Shown: piece after piece, positions 43,665 through 55,493 of the stretch
Layout: every line of letters starts with the position of its first letter
Position numbering within the stretch: the stretch's first letter is position 1
Source: Halichondria panicea
Lineage: Eukaryota; Porifera; Demospongiae; Suberitida; Halichondriidae
DNA: 64,000 nucleotides
Assembly: GCF_963675165.1 (NCBI RefSeq)
Contig: NC_087388.1
Coordinates: forward strand, 2,458,800 to 2,522,799
Direction: 5' to 3'
Made by a program: the position numbers and the translations under genes
Notes under the pieces: model-generated
Database searches by the model: none
Told to the model about the DNA's origin: nothing
The model's input: only the letters and a program-made list of their open reading frames with translations

Positions 43665-44470
43665 ATGGAGGTGGACTCTCCACTAGTACATGTAATCCAC
43701 ATATCTGACGAAAAAACGAAGGAGGAGGCCCAAGAAGAACCCTCACTCTCGACTTCTGTGGAGGATGAGGAACAAGTTAGTTGCCACTATCATTGCATTA
43801 TACTAAGAGAGGAGGCAGGATCAAGAGACCTCCTGTGAAGACGACAACGTCAAGAAGTGGTGCCCGTTGCCTGGTAGCTTGTCAAAGCCACAAGTAAAGA
43901 TATCCCAACACATCAAAGTCATGCACCCTAACCTGTCCCCAAGGGGCCCTACTTGGGGCCCTAACCAAGTAAAGGAGCCGGGACAGTCGTCGATGGAGCA
44001 AGGAACGGACTAGCCAGAGCCAGACAAGGATATCAATCCGACAGGTACCGTTAATTTTGTGGTAACAAAGACATTGACGATTGATTTTGTATTTAGGCAA
44101 AACTACACAGCTACCTAAATACGACGTCAACAAAGAACCTACCCTTGTACAATTCCAGCAATGGTTACAAACCGTTGACGGGAGAAACAAGGCTCAGACG
44201 ACAGCGCTGCAGGAAGCACGAGATGTCAGCAAGTACCTGCATTCTCCCATTGACTGGGAACGTCCTATGTCGAGACACTCAAGAAGTGTAACATAAAGGC
44301 TTCGGGAATCATACAGAAGCTCGACTACTTTCTACCGCATATGTCTGGTCAAGGTCGAGTCCAAGCAATTCAGGGAGGCCGAACGAACATCTGAAGTTCT
44401 TCGAAACTGGACATCAGTCTTAAGGAAAGACAACCTAATGGAGACCCAATCATTACTCACGCAACTGATG
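43665..44470 (+). pseudogene. C2H2 zinc finger plus recombinase-like N-terminal domain, decayed
   Basis: MEVDSPLVHVIHISDEKTKE (43665) is an acidic start with an acceptable Kozak A. A later exon (about 43830-44015) reads WCPLPGSLSKPQVKISQHIK then VMHP, a C2H2-like finger whose second Cys is Ser. The next exon (about 44096-44400) reads TQLPKYDVNKEPTLVQFQQW and DVSKYLHSPIDWE, then KLDYFLPHMS in another frame. Zinc finger plus this helical domain resembles uncharacterised proteins related to phage-type recombinase core-binding regions; that link is weak. A frame change near 44290 and a stop near 44392 make it nonfunctional as read. Confidence 0.35.
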
Positions 44471-45483
44471 CTGTGTTGCTGTGTGGGACTTTTTTAACAC
44501 CCAAGTGAGTACTGCCCGTCAAGAGGGTCTTCTTTTCCCTGCGAATTTAGATTCGATTCAAAATTCGGTCAGCTGGCATCATGACCACATCATGACCAGC
44601 TCGTGCCAGCGTCCGTCCGGGGGCAGTTATACCGTACCCTTGCGAAAATACGCCCAGGGGACTGGGCGTTTAATATACGCCCACCCGCGGCCTCAAATCG
44701 AGGTTTACACTTTGCTCTATGCCAATTACTTCTTTATTAATTTATTGTATTTTCATTTTAAGGTTATGGTATACTAATTACGGTATACTAATTACTCATG
44801 AATAATTCATAAGATATTTATTTTCTTTATTTCTCACCACAACATTATTTTTGTAACTTGCAATGATTATCAATGAAAAGAGAACATGAAACAATGCTAG
44901 CTATTATTATAGCTAAAAGTATCTATGTCTTGTAACCAGTATTCGATGCCTAAAGACTTACTGGAGGGCGACTCGAAAAGATCTTGTTCATAGAGACCTT
45001 ACAGCAAAAAATATATCCCTCTACAGTCGCCATACAAAAACAGCTAGAAATGGCCGTAACTTTGTTTCAACTTACGCCCCGCCCTGCCCCTTTATTCGTA
45101 TAATAAGAAACAGCAGACTATACGGTAAGGAGGGGTTTCCTCGTTCTTAGAATTGACGCCAAGTGACCATTGCCAGATGAGAGCCATTTTACACTGAACT
45201 TGCATTGAACACCCACGCAAATATGAGCGTGGGTGGAACAGTATACCGCAACCTTACACAGTATGAAAACAACAATGTTATACTAATGCAATGCATGAAA
45301 GCATGACAAGAGAATGAACAGGACTCTGATTCTATTCGTTGATGTTAGATGTAGCATGATGTTAGATGTAGCAGAAACTTCTCAAAGGATGGTAGGTCAT
45401 ACTCCTACAGAGCAGCTATCAGGTACTTTGTTTCAGAAAACCAAGGCAAGGTAACCTTCAAAATTAGCCTGTGTGATAACTTT
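44471..45483. other. Gap without a supported gene
   Basis: Contains a hairpin 'acgcccaggggactgggcgt' (about 44649-44668) and duplications 'catgaccacatcatgaccag' (about 44579), 'ggtatactaattac' (about 44766-44796) and 'gatgttagatgtagca' (45342-45373). The open frame 44481-44777 is not recognisable. Confidence 0.35.
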
Positions 45484-46131
45484 TTGGACTTGTGTTTTCC
45501 TTTCTCAGCATATAGGACCATCGGCAAACAGATCCATACAGAAAAAGTTATAATGTCTGATCTTGGTCCAGCAAGGAGTACTAGCTACTACCTAAAACTC
45601 ACTAAAATTAATAGTGAACATGTGGCATTCAGCTACTGCGCATGCTCAACTTCTTATTCTTATAATCGAGTGAAAATACCCTCGTGCAAGAACTTCGAAG
45701 CAAAAGAGGGGATGGGCGTTTCAAGCAGGAGAATCCACTTCTGGACAAGTGTGGGTTCTGGACAAGTGTGGGTGGTGAGGGTCTCGGCCAACCTCATCCT
45801 GACCCCACAAATGATGAGCAACATGACAGATTACCTGAACGTGCCGCCAACACAAAGGTTCTTCATTAAATATGGCGGCAAAGAACTTGACCACTTGGCC
45901 GACAGACTAGAGGAGAGGTTCCAGTTTGAGTTTTTGGCATCCACAAAATATAGAAAACTGGTGGCAACACACGTCACGTCACGAAAGACCCTTGACACAG
46001 AGAAGAGGAGACTTGTGGATGTCTCACAGTTTAGCTACGGAGGAAACACTACAACAGAACCATCCACCATCCACACGGCGTATGATCTTATCAACGGGTC
46101 CCGTTTATTAAAACCGAAACAAGAGCCGTAG
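45484..46131 (+). CDS. Unidentified open frame of 215 codons
   Basis: The longest uninterrupted plus frame after the Ginger gene. It is Lys/Arg/Ser-rich with stretches such as GPARSTSYYLKLTKINSEHV and TDYLNVPPTQRFFIKYGGKE. I find no domain. The frame is broken by short duplications in its middle part ('tctggacaagtgtgggt', about 45741-45770), so part of it may be out of the ancestral frame; an alternative frame reads RFKQENPLLDKC there. Probably transposon-derived. Confidence 0.3.
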   Translation: MDLCFPFSAYRTIGKQIHTEKVIMSDLGPARSTSYYLKLTKINSEHVAFSYCACSTSYSYNRVKIPSCKNFEAKEGMGVSSRRIHFWTSVGSGQVWVVRVSANLILTPQMMSNMTDYLNVPPTQRFFIKYGGKELDHLADRLEERFQFEFLASTKYRKLVATHVTSRKTLDTEKRRLVDVSQFSYGGNTTTEPSTIHTAYDLINGSRLLKPKQEP

Positions 46132-46180
46132 AAAAATACTTTGTGGTCACAATTCAATTCAGAAGGGGAAATGTATTAAA

Positions 46181-46282
46181 ATGGATCAGGCTAACACATT
46201 TATCACAGACAACCCTGAAGTGAACAGAAGTGCCCAACAAATACGTGATAAGGTCAAAAACCTGTGCAAATACTACCAATAA
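46181..46282 (+). CDS. Small MADF/SANT-like peptide fragment
   Basis: A 33-codon open frame starting MDQANTFITDNPEVNRSAQQ and ending IRDKVKNLCKYYQ. The helix pattern 'RSAQQIRDKVKNL..YY' resembles part of a Myb/SANT-like DNA-binding domain of transposon proteins. Too short to assign; it may be the tail exon of the preceding open frame. Confidence 0.25.
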   Translation: MDQANTFITDNPEVNRSAQQIRDKVKNLCKYYQ

Positions 46283-46654
46283 GATCGCCAATGGAACTGT
46301 TTAACTGATATCCAATTATGATAATTTTCTATTTAACTGATGATGTTATAATTATGTGACTTAGGTTTCATGTTGTGTTCACTTTATGATTTATGTGTGA
46401 TTTATCATGCTTGTTAATTATGATTGCTTGTTAATTATGATTGATCTTTACCTAACCCTGACACCAACCCTATTTAGTCATCTCATCAATGGTTCTTCCT
46501 TTGATTAGTGATCAAAGGAACCTGTATAGTAAACAGGTTCATTGGTCTGTCCGCTAGAATGTGACAGTAAGCACACAACAACACAAGTAACGCACAGTCC
46601 TGCGTGGCGAATCTGGAACCATCTCTCGCTCCTCCTGCCATTGACAATATGTCT

Positions 46655-46860
46655 TACTACCCTAACCCTAACCCTGGGGGCTGGAAATTTCCCGGGAATT
46701 TTGGAGGTCCTTGGAGATCCTGGGACTAAAGTCGCGGTTTTTCCGGGCCGGGGACATTTGGGACTTCACGGGACAATCCGAGAGACGGGACAATCCGAGA
46801 GGGACCTGAAGGGGGACACGGAAGAACTAGAAAGGACAAAGTCACGATGAAAAGGGAAAG
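46655..46860. repeat. GGGAC-rich repeat, copy 2, with telomere-like scrap
   Basis: Begins 'accctaaccctaaccctggg' and continues with 'ggtcctt', 'cctgggactaaagtcgcggt', 'acgggacaatccgagag' (twice, a perfect 17-bp duplication at about 46768-46801) and 'gggacctgaagggggacac'. Resembles 56820-57000 in opposite detail. Confidence 0.5.
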
Positions 46861-46885
46861 GGACCTATTTCCCCTGTAATGGCGG

Positions 46886-47295
46886 ACTACGAGAAATGGC
46901 GGACTACGAGAAGTTGTATCACGAGGTTAGGGAGGATATTATAGGTACTCTAAAGGTGTGTCACCTAGAAGGTGTCAAGATGGAGGTGCGGGACAGGTTG
47001 TCAACGATCAACGACAACATGAGTTGGCGAACGGTTCAGGTTTGTCTCAAATAGCGTCAATTACGTTCGATTCCATAGGGTGCATGTGATTGCATCAACA
47101 CTCCAATTGCATCAACACTCCAACTTGTGGAGGCTGAGGTTTGTCGACTGGACGGAAACAGGCATAGCCACCCCTGAACCCAGTAGGCACTTCAAGAGCG
47201 AAATGATCGCTCGCTACTTCCAACACGACGCCAGGTCTGTGCGAATAGTTTCTCCTGGATCACCCAATCCAAAAAACATGACAATAAAATTGTAG
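46886..47295 (+). CDS. Unidentified two-exon gene fragment
   Basis: Exon 46896-47039 reads MADYEKLYHEVREDIIGTLK then VCHLEGVKMEVRDRL and ends at CAG|GTTTGT; after a 39-bp intron the second exon (from 47079) reads LQLHQHSNLWRLRFVDWTET and ends KNMTIKL stop at 47295. A duplicated 'gcatcaacactccaa' (about 47091-47122) lies in the second exon. Helical, charged; no known domain. Confidence 0.35.
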
Positions 47296-47583
47296 TATAA
47301 TTTATCAACGTGTATCACATGACAATAGAACAAACATACCAGTGTCTAGTGTCATTGTTTACGCTTCTTTTTCTTGAGGGGGGGGGGGCATTTCGCCAGT
47401 CACTGACACAAAATAATATCGAAAAAACAAAGAAAAGGATTCGAAACCCTGACCCTATATGTGCTGCCATTGTGTTGCGTTAGTTTTAGTTAAGTGTTTG
47501 TGTTTAGTGTTTGTGAGTGTTGTGTTGAAATGAGATACAAACCTCAAAATGAGAAAGTGTCCCTACTAAAGTTACCCTTACCC

Positions 47584-48418
47584 TTAACCCTTTAACCCAC
47601 GATCGTGGCCCGAAATACTGACTTTTTTTGCGAAATTCAGGAAGTAGCTCGAACTACGCACATCCCTGTATAGAGGAAGAGCTGTAGAATCACGTGCAAT
47701 TTAGTCTAGAAATTTCCAAGCCACGTTGCTATGTTAAAATTTCATTAGCATCTTACCGCACGAAGTTTATAGCCAGGTTGTTTACTTGTGCCGATGTGCG
47801 TGCCGATGTGCTTGAACAGCTTGAGGACAGCAATGGTGATGTCTCTTCTGGTGATGACAGTACCGAGAGGGGATAGTAGGATACCTCCCAAAGGCTATCA
47901 GTCTGCGCCTGGGACTGAGGACATGCATATGACATGGACCTAGACGCTAGCGCTACGGTGAAAGACCAGGAGAGGGCTCACTGTGTGACTCTGGCAAGTA
48001 GTATTTGCTAGAATATCAGTAGTGTAAGTATAATAATAATATAACTAAAATAGAATAATAGAATTAGCAGTAATGAACAGTCTTTATGTGAGCTTGTAAA
48101 TTTCATAGATCGTTCACCGATATAGTAATACATGTACGTATTGTACTTCAAATTGATGTATCTTAGCACTGTGATGTGAAAATCAGCCTTTATACCATAT
48201 GATAGGCTGATCCATAAAAAATCTCACCAAATGATAAAAACGGGTGAGCGTAATAACCGTGGTTGTTATGGCAACACATGTTGCACCATTTTATTTCCTT
48301 GTTGTATGGGCATTCTGGTATATGGTTGCTAGGCATTTTATTGCTCTGGAAACCCGATAGAGAATTTACAGACATTTCACTTCACTGTTAATTAAGAATC
48401 CGACGGTTAAAGGGTTAA
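47584..48418 (+). mobile_element. PiggyBac-like element copy C
   Basis: Bounded by TTAA at 47584-47587 and 48415-48418, 835 bp, same orientation as copy A. The N-terminal coding remnant is best here: LEQLEDSNGDVSSGDDST (about 47812-47865). The left palindrome arm is partly deleted. No catalytic core. Confidence 0.75.
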
Positions 48419-48449
48419 CTATGTATGTACCCACACTATTAACCCTGAG

Positions 48450-48668
48450 GTGTCTGCGTTAAACAAAAGGGTCTAACAGGGAACCAAGGACTCCAAGGAT
48501 TCTTGGAGCTAGCAGAGCAGCTGATTGGTAGTTACCGTGAGGACTTCAGATACCACTCTCACTCGAGTGTGTCGTGTGCAATGTACGCCGAAACTGTTCC
48601 ATCACGAGCTCAGTGCCATATTGAGACATTATTGTACCTGTGGAACTTAGTTTCAGAATTTTACCAGG
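48450..48668 (+). CDS. Unidentified exon
   Basis: Open stretch reading GFLELAEQLIGSYREDFRYH, then SCAMYAETVPSRAQCHIETL and LYLWNLVSEFYQ ending at CAG|GTATAT (48668). Helical with several Cys; no known domain. Likely from a transposon-borne gene. Confidence 0.3.
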
Positions 48669-49449
48669 TATATGGTTTATGATTTGTCATCTTTACATCT
48701 TTACATTGCGTTTCATTCCAGTACTTTCCCTATAGACACTGATTACATTTTTATGCTTTAAGATCTGGTAATCCAACTCCTCCTACAACCTACGGATACA
48801 TAATTATATCCAAGGTGAACTACAGATGGATAGAAAAGAGTAATGGTAAGCCCAGGCAGCAGGTACCAAATCGACCCTACACAGATAATATTATGCTTAC
48901 TCGAAGCCGTAAAAATTAATGTAGTATCAAGAATAGGTAATAGGATGAACAATACTAAATTCTGCTCCAATAGTCAGACAATTAGGGCAGAGTATTTTTT
49001 TATGAGCGCATTTATAGCGCATGCCTGGCATAATACTGGTTTACACACTTTCATATGTATCTCCATATGTAAATCCTAGATGGCATAATTTCATCTTCAC
49101 TGTCTGTACTGAGCTCTAGATCAGTTTGTGCTCAAGATCAGTTTGTGCTTTATATAGGTTGTTATCAACATAGGTTGTTATCAACTAGTTGGCTTCAATT
49201 GTAATAGGCTAACTTTATAAGATGACATACCAGCTGCCTACCTTGTCTTAGAATTGTCTTAGAAGCACTGTAGTGTGAACATCTATAACATCGGTGTTTG
49301 AAAAGTGTCATTTAATAGCATCTTATGAAAAACATCAACTGTTGTAGTGTATATGCCCTTCCACTGCATCCGGTTTGAAGTGCTGTTTTGTTGTTTGAGA
49401 GATCTCAGCCTTTTGAAATCTTTTATTGATGCAAATTCTTTAAACATGG
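48669..49449. other. Gap without a supported gene
   Basis: Duplications 'tagatcagtttgtgct' (about 49117-49149) and 'ataggttgttatcaac' (49156-49187). No domain-bearing frame. Confidence 0.35.
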
Positions 49450-49650
49450 AACATCTGATATGTTGGGCCGCCAGTCTGATATGTTGGGCTTTGTGGGCAG
49501 CTGTTCGTCAGTCTGATATGTTGGGCCGTCAGTCTAATATGTTTGGTTTTACATGTGGGCACTTGCCCCTATGTTGGGCTTTGTGGGCACCTGTCTGTCA
49601 GTCTGATATGTTGGGGCACTTGTCCGTCAGTACAGTGTGTGACAAGGCTT
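49450..49650. repeat. 'cagtctgatatgttgggc' minisatellite
   Basis: About seven degenerate copies of a 17-22-bp core with spacers such as 'tttgtgggcacctgt'. Related words 'cacctgg', 'cagtc' continue to about 49930. Confidence 0.75.
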
Positions 49651-50077
49651 CATAATTAATTATGCATGCAGATTAACATACATGTCTCATCACTTCAGAT
49701 TCTCTTTTAGACCACACAATGGGATGAAAATCAAAAGTAACCAAGATTCAAGTCGAGTTTAGTTGGCTCTGTTGCACCTGAATCAACTTTGGACACATTT
49801 TGATTCACCTGGATGCTCAGTCATGTCTTTGGGATTTGGTTCACCTGGGTCATCAGTCACGTCTTTGGGAACATTTGGCTCACCTCCAGACTCAGTTGCG
49901 TGTTCGGACACATTGGTGTTCGGACACATTGATACAACAGCTTATCAATACGATTGCGATGTGATTGATGACTTCACTCTTGTAAACGGGGAAAAACTGA
50001 AATGATACATCATTCTGTGTCACATCACAGGGGCGTGGTAATTACAGGGGCGTGGTAATTGAGCTTAAACGTAAACG
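49651..50077. other. Gap with a short repeat-like open frame
   Basis: The frame 49763-50005 reads MSLGFGSPGSSVTSLGTFGS and is built from 'ttcacctgg' and 'gtctttggga' duplications. Not a supported gene. A 15-bp duplication 'acaggggcgtggtaatt' lies at 50026-50060. Confidence 0.4.
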
Positions 50078-50607
50078 TAGCCAAATCACCCCAAATGTCA
50101 TAAAAAGCACTGTAGAAGATGGGCCGCTCTAGCAAAGAAGAGGCTAGCCTAGCCTAACTGTAAGCTAGTACAGATGAAAAGTACATTGTAGTACATGCTG
50201 CTCAAAAATCAGACCTTAACTAATATAAAATCGAAAGTTGTATTCCTAACATATTTGCCACCAAAAAACAACAAAATGCAGTATTTCTCAGAACTTACTA
50301 GTGGCCCAGACTTCCGTTGAAGCTCAAAAGATGAGCTCAGGTACATGCACAACAAATTTCAGATCTTAACTCAAACAAATAAGCTACTTCTATTTCTAAC
50401 ATATTTTTGGAAGTATTTTTGGAAGTACACATCCCATTTTATACTGATGATGTCATGTGATGTAACAGGTGATGTAACAGGTGGTGGTCCAATGAAAGCG
50501 CCAATAGTTGAACTTTCAGTACCTGCACTCAAATAGATTATGCCACAAAATGTAAAAAATGTGTACCAAAAAAAAAATCTACTCTCTTTGGTTTTGCACT
50601 GTAGGTA
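50078..50607. repeat. Tandem segment, first copy
   Basis: Matches 50795-51285 at an offset of about 700 bp ('ctcaaaaatcaga', 'cacaacaaatttca/at', 'cccagacttccgttgaagct', 'gatgatgtcat', 'ggtggtggtccaatg', 'tttcagtacctgcactcaaa'). A local direct duplication of non-coding DNA. Confidence 0.75.
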
Positions 50608-50794
50608 TCACAAAACCAAGGAACTTGCCAAGAACTTTTTAGGATACACATTTTTGCTCCGTGTGACCAACACCAACTGTGTATTTGCAGGTAGACATCA
50701 CATGCAGGTGTAGACATCACATGACCTTGGATGTAGCAAATAACAACAAGATGATTAAATCAATGAATATCATTGCATACATCAGCAAAAAAGT

Positions 50795-51285
50795 AGCAAA
50801 ACGGAGCAAAATCACCATTTTTGACAAGAAGGGTCGCTAGCAAAGAAGAGCTCCTGTAAGTTAGTGCAAATGAATTTTTACACTATTGTAGTACATCCTT
50901 CTCAAAAATCAGATTTTAACTAGCATAAAATCGAAAGTAAGTTGTATTCCTAACATAATTATTTGCCACCAAAAAACAACAAAATGCAGTATTTCTCAGA
51001 ACTTACTAGTAGCCCAGACTTCCGTTGAAGCTCAAAAGATAAAAGATGAGCAATATACTCAGGTACATGCACAACAAATTTATATTTTCGGAGGTACGGA
51101 GGTACACATCTTCAGACAGCCATTTCATAGTGATGATGTCATATGATGTAACAGGTGGTGGTCCAATGGAAGCGCCAATAATTGAACTTTCAGTACCTGC
51201 ACTCAAATAGATCATATCACTTTTACTTCAGAAGATATGCCAAATATAAAAAAAATCTACTCTCTTTGGTTGTTGCACTGTATGT
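50795..51285. repeat. Tandem segment, second copy
   Basis: Second copy of 50078-50607, same orientation. The first copy carries a private 'ggaagtatttttggaagt' duplication (about 50409-50427) and 'gatgtaacaggtgatgtaac' (about 50458), the second a private 'cggaggtacggaggtaca' (about 51089). Confidence 0.75.
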
Positions 51286-51345
51286 CCTAACTTCATAAAT
51301 AAAAAACTTTATGGATCAAACTTTATGGATCATGGATCATGGACA

Positions 51346-51530
51346 TACCGTATTTTTCGTGGGGCAAAATATTCGTGGTTTTCGTGGTTGGAGGTAATAT
51401 TTGGTATTTTACCCACGAATGAAGCCTGCAGTACAAGCTCCAAACCACGAAAATGTTATCCACGAAATGTCTCAATTGCTGAACCACGAATGTCCACGAA
51501 TGTCCCCCGAAAATTACCACAATTGAGGAT
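51346..51530. mobile_element. Second MITE-like repeat ('ccgtatttttcgtgg')
   Basis: Starts with TA and 'ccgtatttttcgtggggc' and has many 'ccacgaa/ttcgtgg' words in both orientations. Resembles the MITE at 41738 in style, but the right end is not clear. Coding frames here follow the repeat. Confidence 0.5.
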
Positions 51531-53259
51531 TCAGCAGTTTGGTGTTATGGTGTGCATGGTGTTATGGTGCACTTCTTATAAGTAATCTACATCTTAATGA
51601 CATGATGCAAAGCTATTAGTAACTTATTATTGGTCTAGTTGGACATTTTCGAATGTTCCAAAATATATGGTGAAGTGAAGGACCCTTCCCCGTTTTAATA
51701 TAAAACAGAATAAATAACAATTTTCTTTTTAAAAATCATGAACCCTACCTTAGTAATATCTCGCAATGCACTTTTGGCACTCTTTAATTGGCCTATCGTA
51801 CTAATTCTGTATTCAATGTGTCCAACTCTTCATAACACTTTGTCATCTCATCATACTTCTAATAGGTAGGGTATCGTATACCTGCTCTTCGGTATACCTG
51901 CTCTTCGAAGAGCAGAACCAATTGTCTCGACAAATCGATTGTCAGGTCTGCCGCCTCTTCCCTTTAGGTTAGAATCAATAGGTTTACCGATTGTTGTTTT
52001 TGTAGTTATAGCGATGTTATAGCGATGTAGTGTTCCAACAATTAGTGTTCAATTGAGGAATACCATTTAAATTCCATGAAGCCAAATTACCAGCACTCAT
52101 AGACGAAATCAACTGTTCTTCAGTGAGTCCCTTGGGCTATGTATCATCAGTTTCTGTACGCATGCGCATCATGCGCATCATAATTATTGTATAGTAATAT
52201 TATTATAACGAAGTACATCAGGTATAGGTACAAGCATGCGAAGACTTCTAGACTTCTATAATTATATACCTTTATTTCTGATGCGTTAGCTTTTCTGATG
52301 CGTGGCTCCCATACTCGCCTACGTTCTTAACGTAGAGGGAATCCAGTTAACTTGGGCAGCCCTTTCACTGAAGGTCTCAATACGAGATAAATATCAAACA
52401 GACGCTTAAATGAGAGACTTGGATGGCGCTTTGATAATTCTACACAGAGAAGATGTTGGGCGTCTGGTCCATTTCCAAACTCTTGAAATTAATTCACCAT
52501 AGGTTGGAAGTGAGCCTGCAAGTCACATATATAAGTCACGATATATAGTCATTCGGAAGTTGACACCCACAACAACGTTACCTTGAATGGTTAGAGACCT
52601 TGAATGGTTAGAGGGCTGTTGGACATACTTTTATAGACCCAAGAAGGATTACTACAAATAATAATCAATAACCTGTGTAAAGTGATGTTAATACAGACTC
52701 CTTCGTAATTTTAAAGAATGAAAATAGTAGATAGATCTAATGCATTAGCCGGTGGTTACAAGTGACAGTATCCCTTTTAATTATCTTTTCATGCATTAAA
52801 ATTGTAGTGAGGGAAAAAAGTCACTGCTGCTTTCATTTTTCTGCTGCTTTAACTTTAAAGAGTATACTTTGTTAAAGAGTATCCATCTAAACTACTTACT
52901 TGCACTGTACAATTGCAGCTCAAAATTTCTTTACCTTTTGCACTTTGATTTCATTGGTCTAGGTTAATTGACTGCAAGCGCATAGTAGCTCCTGTTGGCA
53001 AGCAGAGAAAAGGTTGGCTACCTATTTTATTTTAGTTGCTTACTGCTTACTCAAAACACCATTTTGTGGAAACCGTTATCCATACATCGATAATAGACTT
53101 GACAGCAGTCGTGTATCATGTTTAACGATTGCCAGAGTGTAGTAGAAAATCGCTGAAATAATAAATTAATAACCGCACATACAGGAACCGCACATACAGT
53201 TTTTGAAACAAGAATTTCTCAGAAATATTCTAGAAACGTGATATTCTAGAAATGATTGG
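51531..53259. other. Gap of about 1.7 kb without a supported gene
   Basis: A short piece at 51680-51745 ('cccgttttaatataaaacag') resembles the start of segmental repeat C. Microduplications include 51880-51910, 52003-52029 (atagcgatgtt), 52165-52185 (catgcgcat), 52582-52612 and 52845-52875. The minus-strand side may hold the 3' end of the CACTA unit. Confidence 0.35.
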
Positions 53260-54750
53260 GGAGACTACATCGATTTAGATGATGATGCAACGGTATGATG
53301 CAACGGTATAACGTAATTGTGTATCCCCCTGAGTGTTAAAACACTGTCTACGTTCAATTTTATTTTGGTTCGAGGGAATTCGACCAATGTCATGAGGGCA
53401 TCTAAATTTTTTCAGCTTACTTTCAATGTCTGACAATACTCTAGCCGACAGATATTCCAACTCTACCCATACTTTAAAAACATGTTTTCCAGGTTATGCA
53501 TGGGATCAATAACGGTAAACTTAATTGGGTCAAAGTAAGGTAGGGCCAGTATTATTGAGATCGCACACCTTCCATTTGTTGAATAGATGTCTCCTTGAGA
53601 ATCTCTTTGCAATGAGCCCGGTGGTCTTCATTCGTCCTTAGTTTCCATTGATCTCTACTAAATCCTGAGTAGTCATGTTGATTGAATTCTTTTAAACATT
53701 TGTTATAAGCTAACTTCGCAAAATGTCCCAAGGAATCCACATACTTTCCTACTAGCAGGTATATCACAGCTGACGCAAGTTAATGCCATGCGAACATTGA
53801 CATGTGTAGTGGTGTTCCCCCTCTGAATAGGAATAAGTAATCCTTTCCAGAAGGCTTTTAGCTCATCAACTAGAGGGGAAAGGTAAGAGTTAATAGTGAG
53901 AGAAGATTTTTTCGGTCCTGGCATTATTCCAACGAGAAGTACATTTTCCTGTTTATATCTCTCAGTCCGAGGAAGGTTTTGTATTGTGAGATAAATCCCA
54001 CCACAAGAAAAGAATATGTAGTGTGCTTAAAAGGTTGAAACCAGTCTACGTTTATTGACAATAAGTATGAATAAGGATGATCTAGATATCCGCTTGATTC
54101 AAAAGACTTCCATATATTTATATCTGATGTGAACAGTTCCAATACCGGCATTGTTCAATAAAATTATCTCTGTTCATTAACTTTGTGATACCTCGTTTTA
54201 TAGATCTGTATGGGTACACTTTTGTGGAACAAGACGATAGCCTTTTTTGACATACTGTTTTTTTAGTAATAAATAGCCACATTGAGAACGTTGGCGCTGA
54301 TGAGGGTGATCTGGTAAAGCTACATGCCGGCACTTCTTGGATTCTTTAAAGCCATTTGCCAATATATCAATGCAATCATATATGGAATGACAATTCGGAC
54401 ATACCACATACTCAGTACACCAATTTTGAGTATCAAATCCCAACAGCTTGTGAATTTTTTCATGTGTGATTGGTACAGCACTTTCTAGTTCGATAATACT
54501 GGTGTCATTGAATGCTTGACCCACAGCACGGAGAAAGAATTTGATAAATCGAATTAAGCTTGTCACTGCTGCACTGGATATTTTAAAGGCACTTTGCCAC
54601 AAAATTAGAAATATCAAAAGGAACTGTAATGGTGCTTGAAGAGACTGAGTGCTTGAAGAGACTGAGACATAGACATAGTGTTGTGTGTAGTTGTGGTACC
54701 CTCTTCGGGTACTTCGAGTTCGTCGACCACATTTCATCCTAAGAAACAAT
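53260..54750 (-). pseudogene. EnSpm/CACTA-type transposase
   Basis: Minus strand, in order: a zinc-ribbon-like start WCTEYVVCPNCHSIYDCI (about 54420) and HPHQRQRSQCGYLLLKK (about 54300); INVDWFQPFKHTTYSF (about 54055); LTINSYLSPLVDELKAFW (about 53900); ALTCVSCDIPASRKVCGFLG (about 53780); KCLKEFNQHDYSGFSRDQW (about 53710); VIDPMHNL (about 53500); and FKVWVELEYLSARVLSDIES with GRIPSNQNK (about 53475-53370). These are the conserved blocks of invertebrate CACTA-like transposases. Frames change several times and duplications ('agtgcttgaagagactg', about 54637-54666; 'acggtatgatgca', about 53288) interrupt it. An acidic upstream segment (55220-54969) may be its N-terminal exon. Confidence 0.75.
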
Positions 54751-54968
54751 TATATGCGTGAATAACATTTAATTTATAGGATCATGCCTGCAGTCTTTAT
54801 TATGTACATTCACATGCAGCATGATAATATATACCTCTTCAAGTGTGTCGTGTATTTGATCGCCATCATCACCGTAAAAATCACTGTCAATATCACCTAT
54901 CTGTCAATATCACCTATTCCTTGAGCGCCTCATCTCGCCCTACAATTATGCATGTACTGTTTAAGTTG

Positions 54969-55220
54969 CTAATACTTAAAATCATGTAAGCTACCTGACA
55001 TCTGTGATGCACCAGCATTTGTCTGTGAAAAGTCAACCTGAGTCTGAGTTTCATTGTCAGAGCTCTCTGTAGACGAGGAACATGATGCTTCAGCAATCAA
55101 CAAGCTGATAATAGGTTGATTTGGACACATTTTGACTGCAGTGAGTACAGTACTTGTAACTGTATACTCTCTTCCTTTTGGCTTTTGGGAGGTGGAGGGC
55201 AGTCTGGAGCACTTGGACAA
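54969..55220 (-). CDS. Possible N-terminal exon of the CACTA-type gene
   Basis: Minus-strand frame with Pro-rich start (the in-frame upstream Met gives MSNEQENRPIALGCPSAP in another frame) and SLLIAEASCSSSTESSDNET, an acidic/Ser stretch common before CACTA transposase domains. No domain. Placement relative to 54750 depends on an intron (about 54750-54960). Confidence 0.3.
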   Translation of the reverse strand: MSKCSRLPSTSQKPKGREYTVTSTVLTAVKMCPNQPIISLLIAEASCSSSTESSDNETQTQVDFSQTNAGASQMSGSLHDFKY

Positions 55221-55493
55221 CCTAGAGCTATAGGTCTATTCTCTTGTTCATTAGACATGACTTACACTTATAAGCTAAGATAGAAATGATATCATTCACA
55301 TGTGACAAATTGCATGCAGCCTAACGGTTCAGTAATGACTTCCCGACGGACACCGTTCAATGACTGCGGTTCCTGAAACGGCTGACACGGGGACCGTCTG
55401 TTGGTGAGGCCCCGTCTATGCACCGTCTCTGCCACTAGCCACGGTAAGTCAGATTTCCTGTGATGCAGGCCCACTTTCCTGTGCTCATCGGAG

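Noticed and set aside
49450-49650. CRISPR-like repeats of 'tctgatatgttgggc'
   Set aside because: Unit length is irregular and spacers repeat; minisatellite.
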